Positions 41,789-48,124 of a stretch of 48,124 nt of DNA are shown here, piece by piece. The position numbers and the translations under genes were made by a program. Each line of letters opens with the position of its first letter. Within the stretch, counting starts at the first letter, position 1. This stretch comes from an uncultured delta proteobacterium (lineage in GTDB: Bacteria; Desulfobacterota; WTBG01; CAIYCZ01; CAIRTM01), in assembly GCA_903881505.1 (NCBI GenBank), contig CAIRTM010000139.1, positions 1-48,124 of the forward strand, read 5' to 3'. Below the pieces are notes generated by a model that saw only the letters and a program-made list of their open reading frames with translations, searched no databases and was not told the origin of the DNA.

Positions 41789-43150
41789 CTAGCGCAGCTT
41801 GAAAATACAATCAACCATGTCCTGTACTGATCCGGCGCAGATGCATTCAATGCCATGCCGGTCGGTCATATTCTTTTTGCTGTTCTCCGGGAGAATACAG
41901 CGTTTGAACCCGAGGCGCGCGGCCTCGTTTATGCGCGTGGCGATCTGGCTGACAGCGCGCACCTCGCCGGTCAGGCCCACCTCTCCGCACAGCACCATAT
42001 CAGGGGGCACCTGCTGGTCAAGGCGGCTCGATATGATGGCGGCGACAATGCCCAGATCCACGGCCGGCTCATTCACGCGCACACCGCCGGCAACATTGAC
42101 GAACACGTCCTGGTTGAACAGTTTCAGGCCTATTTTTTTTTCAAGCACTGCTATCAAGAGCGAGGTCTTGTTCTGGTCGATGCCGATCGCTGTGCGCCGA
42201 GGCATTGCCAGGGGCGTTGGCGCGACCAGGGCCTGGATCTCGATCAGGATCGGGCGTGTGCCTTCAATGCTGGGAACCACGGCCGAGCCCGGGGTCTGAT
42301 TTCTGCGGCCTGACAAAAACAGTTCCGACGGGCTGGCAACCTCAACCAGGCCTGCTGCGCTCATCTCAAACACGCCGATTTCATCGGTTGAACCGAAGCG
42401 GTTTTTGACCGCGCGCAGAATACGGTAGCTGTGGCCTCGGTCGCCTTCGAAATACAGCACCGTGTCGACCATGTGCTCAAGCACGCGCGGACCGGCAATG
42501 GCGCCGTCCTTGGTGACGTGCCCGATCAGGAAGGTTGCCGTGTCGGTCTGCTTGGCCTGCTGAATGATGCGCGCTGAAACCTCGCGCAGCTGGCTGACGC
42601 TGCCCGGAGCCGACTCGAGGTCGGCCGAGTACACGGTCTGGACCGAATCAATGACCAGCATGTCGGGCTTGCATTCGCTGATGTGCGCACTGATCTGTTC
42701 AAGGGAGGTTTCCGCCAGGATCAGGACATTGTCAGGCAGGGGCCCGAGGCGCTCGGCGCGCATGCGGATCTGGCGCGCTGACTCTTCACCGGAAACATAG
42801 AGGACTTTGCGGCCGGCTTCGGAGAGCCTGGTGAGCGCCTGCAGCACCAGGGTTGATTTGCCGATGCCCGGGTCACCGCCGATCAGCACCACGGCGCCCG
42901 GCACCAGCCCGCCGCCCAGCACCCGGTCGAGTTCTGCAATGCCGGTAGGCGTGCGGGCATCCTGCTGCGCGGCGATCGCGCTGAGCGCGAGCGGCTCCGA
43001 ACCCTGCGCGGCGCACGCAGCGCTCCGGCGGGCAGGCCGTTTTTCCTCGTAAAAGGTGTTCCACTGGTCGCAGTCCGGGCATTTGCCCAGCCATTTTGAC
43101 GACTGAAAACCGCAGAACGAGCACGTATATACTGTTTTGTCTTTCGCCAT
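41789..43150 (-). CDS. radA: DNA repair protein RadA (Sms)
   Basis: RadA is a RecA-related helicase that extends D-loops during recombination. The 453-residue protein begins with a zinc finger (CSFCGFQSSKWLGKCPDC) and has the Walker A loop GGDPGIGKST. It then has the RadA-specific KNRFGSTDEIG motif and a C-terminal Lon-like domain (NVAGGVRVNEPAVDLGIVAAIIS). AGGA lies eight bases before the ATG. A gap of about 250 bases with a divergent promoter separates it from the EF-G-like gene. Confidence 0.97.
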   Translation of the reverse strand: MAKDKTVYTCSFCGFQSSKWLGKCPDCDQWNTFYEEKRPARRSAACAAQGSEPLALSAIAAQQDARTPTGIAELDRVLGGGLVPGAVVLIGGDPGIGKSTLVLQALTRLSEAGRKVLYVSGEESARQIRMRAERLGPLPDNVLILAETSLEQISAHISECKPDMLVIDSVQTVYSADLESAPGSVSQLREVSARIIQQAKQTDTATFLIGHVTKDGAIAGPRVLEHMVDTVLYFEGDRGHSYRILRAVKNRFGSTDEIGVFEMSAAGLVEVASPSELFLSGRRNQTPGSAVVPSIEGTRPILIEIQALVAPTPLAMPRRTAIGIDQNKTSLLIAVLEKKIGLKLFNQDVFVNVAGGVRVNEPAVDLGIVAAIISSRLDQQVPPDMVLCGEVGLTGEVRAVSQIATRINEAARLGFKRCILPENSKKNMTDRHGIECICAGSVQDMVDCIFKLR

Positions 43151-43279
43151 CGCCGTTTTCCTGCCCTGCAGCCGGTCGGTGCCGCCGTTGCCTGCGGCAG
43201 ATATTCGAGAGGCATCATTGTAACAGCTGACCTGATTCTGTCAAACGATAACGCGTGCCCGTGCCGCCAATCTTTTCTG

Positions 43280-43309
43280 TTGACAGCATGACAACATGTC
43301 TTTTATAGT
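43280..43309 (+). promoter_or_regulatory. Promoter of the EF-G-like gene
   Basis: TTGACA (43280-43285), an 18-base spacer, TATAGT (43304-43309). It is about 94 bases before the start codon, in the radA/EF-G-like divergent gap. Confidence 0.65.
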
Positions 43310-43402
43310 AAAAATTTACGTTAGAATACAAAAACAGCCATCTGCGTGGCTTCCGTGTACAGGTGTCCGGCCTGACAACGCTCTTGACATGAAAGGATGA
43401 TC

Positions 43403-45484
43403 ATGAAGAAGAACGAGCCCAGCAAAATCAGAAATATCGCGATTGTCGGTCACGGCAAGTCCGGCAAAACATCCCTGGCAGAGGCAATGCTGTTCAGCGG
43501 CAAGGCGACCGACCGTCTGTGCAGGGTCGACAACGGCGAATCGGTGCTGGACTGGGAGCCCGAGGAAAAAGACCGCCGCATGACTATCATGAGCGGTTTT
43601 CACCATGTCACCTGGAAAAAATGCGCGGTGAATATCATCGACACGCCCGGCGACTCGAATTTCGTTGCCGACACCTTCAACAGCCTGCAGGTGGTAGACG
43701 CGGCCGTTCTGGTTATCGACGCCGCTTCCGGCGTGCAGGTCATCACCGAGAAAATCTGGCAGGTGCTCAAAAGCCGTAAAATTCCCACCGTTATCTTCGT
43801 CAATAAGCTCGACCGTGAAAATACAGATTTTTATGCGATTCTGGACAATATTAAAAATTCGCTGGGCGTCAGCCTGACGCCGGTCACCATCCCGATCGGC
43901 AAAGAGTCGGGTTTCGGCGGCGTGGTCGACCTGGTGAAAATGAAAGGCCTGCGCTTTGCCTCTGATGATTCGGGTGCGCTGAGCGAAGGCGATATTCCGG
44001 CTGACATGAGCGGCCGTGTGGACGAGCTGCGCCAGCAGCTCATTGAAAACATTGCAGAGTCCGATGAGTCCCTGCTTGAAAAGTATCTCGAGGGCGGCGA
44101 GCTGTCCGTCGATGAAATCAGCGCAACCATGACAACCGGCATCAAGGACACCAGCCTGGTCGGTGTCCTGTGCGGCTGCGCGGTAAAAAATCACGGCGTG
44201 CAGCCGCTGCTGGATTTTATCGTCCAGTATTTCCCTTCACCGGTTGACCGGGCCGAACTGGAAGTGCTTGACCCCAAAACCGGAGAGCCCCGCACGGTCG
44301 CCATCTCGGAAGGCGGGCCGCTGCTGGCCTATGTGTTCAAAACCATCGCTGATCCCTATGCCGGCAAGCTGACCCTGTTCCGGGTGTTTTCCGGGGAGCT
44401 TGCGGCTGATTCGACCGTGTACAACGCCACCCGGGACACCAAGGAAAAGGTCGGCAACATCCTGCGCATTGAAGGCAAAAACCAGTCCGCCATCGACGCG
44501 GCCGTGGCCGGCGATATCGTGGCGGTCGCCAAGCTGAAGGAAACCTCCACAGGCGATACATTCTGCGAACCGGGCTCGGCCGTCAAGTTCAAGGGCATCA
44601 CGCATCCCCGACCGGTTACGTCCTACGCGGTTATGGCGAAAACCAGGGCCGATGAAGATAAAATGGCCAGTTCGCTGCACCGTCTGATGGAAGAGGACCC
44701 GACCCTGCTGCTTGAGAAAAACGAGGCCACCAAGGAGTTTGTCCTGTCCGGTGTGGGCCAGGTGCATATCGATGTGACCGCCCAGCGCCTGAAGCGCAAG
44801 TTCGGGGTCGAGATCGAAATGAAACTGCCCAAGATTGCCTATAAGGAAACCATCAAGGGCAAAACGCGCATTCAGGGCAAGCACAAGAAGCAGTCCGGCG
44901 GACGCGGCCAGTTCGCCGACACGTGGATCGAGATCGAGCCGCTGCCCAGCGGCGGAGGTTTTGAGTTCGTCGATAAAATCGTTGGCGGCGCAATACCGCG
45001 CAACTACATTCCGGCGGTTGAAAAAGGCATCGCGAACCAGATGGTAGAAGGCATCCTGGCCGGCTATCCGATTGTGGACGTGCGCGTATCGCTGGTCGAC
45101 GGCGGCTACCATGACGTCGATTCATCCGATATGGCGTTCCAGATCGCGGGCTCCAAGGGTTTCAAGGCCGGCTTTGTGCAGTGCAATCCCATTCTGCTTG
45201 AGCCGATCATGCTGGTTGAAGTGACCGTGCCCGACGATTTGACCGGTGATGTCATGGGCGATGTCAACAGCCGCCGGGGACGCGTGCTGGGTATGGAGCA
45301 GGGTGTCGGCGGCCAGATGGTACGGGCGCTGGTGCCGCAGTCGGAGATGCTGACGTATTCGGCCGAGCTGACCTCAATGACCAGCGGCCGCGGCATGTTC
45401 ACCATGCAGTTCGATCACTATGAGGAACTGCCGCACAACCTGGCGGAAAAGGTAATCGCCGCTTCCCAGAAGGAAGAGAAATAA
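43403..45484 (+). CDS. Elongation factor G-like GTPase with altered G3 motif
   Basis: This 693-residue translational GTPase has the EF-G domain order: G domain, domain II (LTLFRVFSGELAADSTVYN), domain III, domain IV (KIAYKETIKGKTRIQGKHKKQSGGRGQF) and domain V (DVMGDVNSRRGRVLGMEQ). The P-loop reads GHGKSGKT (16-23) instead of the usual GHVDAGKT. G3 reads DTPGD (80-84) instead of DTPGH, so the catalytic His is replaced by Asp. It is therefore a paralogue of the FusA2 type rather than the main EF-G. It begins at ATG 43403, after AAGGA. The unknown gene at 45534 follows closely. Confidence 0.85.
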   Translation: MKKNEPSKIRNIAIVGHGKSGKTSLAEAMLFSGKATDRLCRVDNGESVLDWEPEEKDRRMTIMSGFHHVTWKKCAVNIIDTPGDSNFVADTFNSLQVVDAAVLVIDAASGVQVITEKIWQVLKSRKIPTVIFVNKLDRENTDFYAILDNIKNSLGVSLTPVTIPIGKESGFGGVVDLVKMKGLRFASDDSGALSEGDIPADMSGRVDELRQQLIENIAESDESLLEKYLEGGELSVDEISATMTTGIKDTSLVGVLCGCAVKNHGVQPLLDFIVQYFPSPVDRAELEVLDPKTGEPRTVAISEGGPLLAYVFKTIADPYAGKLTLFRVFSGELAADSTVYNATRDTKEKVGNILRIEGKNQSAIDAAVAGDIVAVAKLKETSTGDTFCEPGSAVKFKGITHPRPVTSYAVMAKTRADEDKMASSLHRLMEEDPTLLLEKNEATKEFVLSGVGQVHIDVTAQRLKRKFGVEIEMKLPKIAYKETIKGKTRIQGKHKKQSGGRGQFADTWIEIEPLPSGGGFEFVDKIVGGAIPRNYIPAVEKGIANQMVEGILAGYPIVDVRVSLVDGGYHDVDSSDMAFQIAGSKGFKAGFVQCNPILLEPIMLVEVTVPDDLTGDVMGDVNSRRGRVLGMEQGVGGQMVRALVPQSEMLTYSAELTSMTSGRGMFTMQFDHYEELPHNLAEKVIAASQKEEK

Positions 45485-45533
45485 GCCGTTGTTGCCAATG
45501 CCTGAACGCAGGTGTTTGAGGAGGGATGTCCGC

Positions 45534-46061
45534 ATGGATGAGCCTGATGATCCCGAAACGCGGCCCGATGAAACGGAGGTCGATCCCGGAGATTTCCCTG
45601 ATGAACTGACCCGGGAGAGCGAGGACAGCGTTCATCATTCGATCAAAATCGAGTCCATGACCGCCATGGTTCTCCGCATGGGTGTGAGCGATAAAATCAA
45701 GCTCGCTCTCATCGGCAATAAGGAGGCCCGCGGCCTGCTGATCAAGGAGAGCAACAGGGTCGTGGTGAAAAACGTGCTTGAAAATCCGCGGCTGACCGAC
45801 GATGAGGTCATAGCATACGCTGGAAATAAAAATCTTTCCAGCGAGGTTCCGCGCATCATTTCCGGCAAAAAACAGTTTCTGAAGTCCTACAAGATCAGGT
45901 GCGCGCTGGTCAGAAATCCCAAGACCCCGGTTCCGGCTGTGATTAAACTCATCCCGACGCTGACGGAACAGGAATTAAAGGACCTTGCCCGCAGCACGGC
46001 CGTTGCCGGTATCGTCAAAACCACGGCCCGTCGGCTTTTGACCCAGCGCGGCAAACATTGA
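45534..46061 (+). CDS. Uncharacterised helical protein (HEAT-like repeats)
   Basis: This 175-residue protein starts with an acidic stretch (MDEPDDPETRPDETEVDPGDFPDEL). Helical repeats follow that resemble each other: KIKLALIGNKEARGLLIKESN, VVVKNVLENPRLTDDEVIAYAGNKN and IRCALVRNPKTPVPAVIKLIP. This layout is typical of HEAT/leucine-rich-variant repeat proteins that bind other proteins. I do not recognise a function. GAGGAGGG precedes the ATG at 45534. It follows the EF-G-like gene by 49 bases and precedes mog by 27, so it may belong to one operon with them. Confidence 0.65.
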   Translation: MDEPDDPETRPDETEVDPGDFPDELTRESEDSVHHSIKIESMTAMVLRMGVSDKIKLALIGNKEARGLLIKESNRVVVKNVLENPRLTDDEVIAYAGNKNLSSEVPRIISGKKQFLKSYKIRCALVRNPKTPVPAVIKLIPTLTEQELKDLARSTAVAGIVKTTARRLLTQRGKH

Positions 46062-46088
46062 TACCGGCCCCGGACTCCAGGCAATGCA

Positions 46089-46580
46089 ATGACCATACGC
46101 GCCGCAGTGCTTACCATCAGCGACAAGGGCTCCAGGGGAGAACGCCCCGATACGAGCGGTCCGGCCGTGCAGGCCCTGCTTGAACAGGCCGGCATAGCGG
46201 TTGTCTACATGGAGATCATTCCGGACGAGCGCGGCGAAATCGCCCGGAGGGTCGTGGCCTGCTGTGATGATGTGGGTTGTGACCTGGTCCTCACCACCGG
46301 CGGTACCGGCGTGGCCCCGCGTGATGTCACCCCCGAGGCGACCCGCAGCGTGATCGACCGCGAGCTGCCCGGCTTCGGGGAGGCCATGCGCATGGAAAGC
46401 CTGAAAATCACGCCGCATGCCGTGATCTCGCGCGCCATGGCCGGCATTCGCGGCCGCAGCCTGATCATCAACCTGCCCGGCAGCCCCAAAGCCGCGCGCG
46501 AAAATCTCGTGACCGTGCTTCCCTCCCTTGCCCACGCAATCGCGAAAATACAGGACGACCCCAGCGACTGCGCCGGGTAG
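46089..46580 (+). CDS. mog: Molybdenum cofactor biosynthesis protein, MogA/MoaB family
   Basis: MogA adenylates molybdopterin before molybdenum insertion; MoaB is a close relative. The 163-residue protein shows RAAVLTISDKGSRGERPDTSGP, then VLTTGGTGVAPRDVTPEAT with the substrate-binding Gly/Thr loop, GFGEAMRMESL and LIINLPGSPKAARENL. Intact motifs suggest an active enzyme, probably MogA-like adenylyltransferase. The organism therefore probably uses molybdo- or tungsto-enzymes. It is convergent with pgi across a gap with a long inverted repeat. Confidence 0.88.
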   Translation: MTIRAAVLTISDKGSRGERPDTSGPAVQALLEQAGIAVVYMEIIPDERGEIARRVVACCDDVGCDLVLTTGGTGVAPRDVTPEATRSVIDRELPGFGEAMRMESLKITPHAVISRAMAGIRGRSLIINLPGSPKAARENLVTVLPSLAHAIAKIQDDPSDCAG

Positions 46581-46611
46581 AGCGGCTGGAGTTCCTCCGC
46601 CTGGTATCTGC

Positions 46612-46708
46612 ATCGCTATCGGGATCGTCTTCGGGATTGCTTCCGGGTGGCCTGAATACAGCTCCGGCTGGTTTCACGTGCACTACCGATTTCGATCCCG
46701 ATAGCGAT
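46612..46708. repeat. Inverted repeat between mog and pgi
   Basis: ATCGCTATCGGGATCG (46612-46627) is the exact reverse complement of CGATCCCGATAGCGAT (46693-46708), with 65 bases between. The convergent gene ends suggest a bidirectional hairpin, though no T runs follow. The motif is also shared with 39846-39859. Confidence 0.7.
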
Positions 46709-46753
46709 AGCGATTTTAAACCTTGAATCTTGAAAAGGTCGCCCGGCCTGGCG

Positions 46754-48124
46754 CTACCCCTTGCGCCAGCGCTTCCAGGTGTTGATCAGCCCGCGGGTGG
46801 AACTGTCGTGGGTGTTAACCGGTTCAGGCCCGTCAAGTTCGGCTGTGATGGCCTGCGCGAGCTGCTTGCCCAGTTCAACGCCCCACTGGTCAAACGAGCA
46901 GATATCCCAGATGATTCCCTGCGTGAAGACCTTGTGTTCGTACATGGCGATCAGCGCACCGAGCGTGCGCGGGTCGAGCTGCCTGAACATGATGCTGTTG
47001 GTGGGCCGGTTGCCCTCGAAAACGCGATGCGGGGCCTGGAACTCAATCTCGGCCGGGCGCATGCCGCCGGCGGCAAGTTCAGCGTGCACCTCGTCTTCGG
47101 TCTTGCCGTTCATCAGGGCCTCGGTCTGGGCAAAGAAGTTTGCCATCAGCAGTTTGTGGTGCTGTCCCAGGGGGTTGAGGCTCACGGCCGGGGCCAGGAA
47201 GTCGGCCGGGATCAGCGCGCAGCCCTGATGGATGAGCTGGAAAAAAGCGTGCTGGCCGTCCGTGCCGGGTGCTCCCCAGATAACGGGTCCGGTTGCGGCG
47301 CCGCAGGGGCTTCCTGCGCGCGTTACATGCTTGCCGTTTGATTCCATGTCGAGCTGCTGAATGTAGGCCGGCAGCCTGCGCAGGTACTGGTCGTAGGGCA
47401 GGATGGCATGGGTCTGGCAGCCGAATCCGTTGCGGTAGAGAATGCCGATAAGACCCAGCAGGACCGGGACGTTGCGCGCGAACGGGGCGGAGCGGAAATG
47501 GGCATCCATGTCGCGCGCGCCGGTCAGAAAGTCCCGGAAATTGCGCTCCCCGATTGACAGCATGACCGGCAGCCCGATCGCGGACCAGACCGAGTAGCGG
47601 CCGCCGACCCAGTCCCAGAACCCGAACATGCTGGCCGGGTCAATGCCGAACGCGCTCACCGCCTCGCGGTTGGTGGACACGGCCGCGAAGTGGGCGGCGA
47701 CATGCTCACGGCCCGATGCTTCGATAAACCACTGTCTGGCCGTCTGCGCGTTGGTCATGGTCTCAAGGGTGGTAAAGGTCTTGGAGGCGATGATGAACAG
47801 GGTGGTTTCCGGCTGAAGCAGTTTCAGGGTTTCGGCGATATGGGTGCCGTCGACATTGGATACAAAATGCATGCGCAGGTGCGGTGCGCCGAACGGCCGC
47901 AGGGCTTCGCATGCCATGGCCGGCCCGAGATCCGAGCCGCCGATGCCGATGTTGACAACGTCGGTAAACGGCCTGCCCGTGCAGCCTCTTCGAGCGCCGC
48001 TGCGCACGGATTCGGCAAAGCGGCAGCACGCATCGCGCACGCTGACGACATCGGGCACGACGTCGCGGCCGTCGCACAGTACCCGGTCGCGGGCGTCCGA
48101 GCGCAGGGCCGTAAGCAGCACGGC
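46754..48124 (-). CDS. pgi: Glucose-6-phosphate isomerase, C-terminal part (5' end outside window)
   Basis: Pgi interconverts glucose-6-phosphate and fructose-6-phosphate. The visible 457 or so residues begin within the conserved RAVLxTALR region, so about 90 residues at the N-terminus lie beyond the window. Landmarks are [36 protein letters not shown], the signature [16 protein letters not shown], a segment [18 protein letters not shown] and the C-terminal [16 protein letters not shown]. It is the long bacterial/eukaryotic type. No truncation or frameshift is visible in this part. Confidence 0.96.
   Translation of the reverse strand, partial: AVLLTALRSDARDRVLCDGRDVVPDVVSVRDACCRFAESVRSGARRGCTGRPFTDVVNIGIGGSDLGPAMACEALRPFGAPHLRMHFVSNVDGTHIAETLKLLQPETTLFIIASKTFTTLETMTNAQTARQWFIEASGREHVAAHFAAVSTNREAVSAFGIDPASMFGFWDWVGGRYSVWSAIGLPVMLSIGERNFRDFLTGARDMDAHFRSAPFARNVPVLLGLIGILYRNGFGCQTHAILPYDQYLRRLPAYIQQLDMESNGKHVTRAGSPCGAATGPVIWGAPGTDGQHAFFQLIHQGCALIPADFLAPAVSLNPLGQHHKLLMANFFAQTEALMNGKTEDEVHAELAAGGMRPAEIEFQAPHRVFEGNRPTNSIMFRQLDPRTLGALIAMYEHKVFTQGIIWDICSFDQWGVELGKQLAQAITAELDGPEPVNTHDSSTRGLINTWKRWRKG

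Noticed and set aside
44237-45112. A 291-codon open frame on the minus strand
   Set aside because: It is antisense to the EF-G-like gene and has no recognisable domain.
1-48124. CRISPR array
   Set aside because: No regularly spaced direct repeats of 24-40 bases were seen. The repeats present are dispersed or inverted.
1-48124. Prophage or intact insertion sequence
   Set aside because: No transposase, integrase, capsid or terminase genes were recognised.
1-48124. Selenoprotein with in-frame TGA
   Set aside because: SelB is present at the left edge, but every recognised gene ends at its expected length and none shows a family motif continuing past a TGA.

Overview
The window reads as a chromosomal segment of a Gram-negative, probably anaerobic bacterium of the Desulfobacterota (former Deltaproteobacteria). 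This is inference from gene content and order, not from a marker-gene phylogeny. The evidence is a SelB tail, a DUF362 protein with a Tat signal, a YlxP/DUF503 gene inside the rimP-nusA-infB operon, a LarB gene, an aroF-type DAHP synthase, FmdB-type zinc ribbons, moderately high GC content, and short dispersed inverted repeats of a kind I associate with that group. About 47 genes are supported, most of them housekeeping.

Layout. 1-6.8 kb: the end of selB, a DUF362 protein, a minus-strand operon ahcY-plsY-(protein with two Hfq-like domains), a divergent nucleoside-phosphorylase-like gene, and a CorA-family transporter. 6.8-18.3 kb: lepB, then tRNA-Gly(CCC) with a near-perfect promoter, followed by the translation/RNA operon rimP-nusA-infB-ylxP-rbfA-truB-rpsO-pnp and an M16 peptidase. 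18.3-25.8 kb: an acyl-CoA synthetase, a membrane protein with a zinc ribbon and HEAGH motif, an aminotransferase, a translationally coupled SPFH/zinc-ribbon gene pair, yaiI, and a small DMT-type membrane protein. 26-33 kb is the most accessory part. It holds a small protein with a caspase-like His/Cys arrangement, a DUF4922-like protein overlapping a glycosyltransferase, aroF with an attenuator leader, a second glycosyltransferase overlapping a Rossmann-SAF oxidoreductase, and larB. 33-48 kb: rimO, an M24 peptidase, an NTF2-like protein, a FliA-type sigma factor, an FmdB-type protein, an M29 aminopeptidase, purM, psd, radA, an EF-G-like GTPase with an altered G3 motif, an unknown helical protein, mog, and the 3' part of pgi.

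How the genes work together. The 7.6-18.3 kb block couples ribosome maturation (RimP, RbfA, TruB), initiation (IF2), transcription elongation (NusA) and RNA turnover (PNPase). AhcY and the divergent phosphorylase-like enzyme both plausibly handle S-adenosyl nucleosides. The clearest regulatory element lies upstream of aroF. A consensus promoter is followed by an ORF of about 22 codons containing the run RFFWFYFF, then mutually exclusive antiterminator and terminator helices. This is a textbook ribosome-mediated attenuator that would sense Phe, Tyr and Trp together.

The observations most worth a second look are the aroF attenuator, the two-domain Hfq-like protein, the SPFH/zinc-ribbon pair, the small caspase-like protein, the EF-G paralogue with DTPGD in place of DTPGH, and an inverted-repeat family of about 125 bp, one copy of which sits between nusA and infB. 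I see no CRISPR array, no intact insertion sequence and no prophage.
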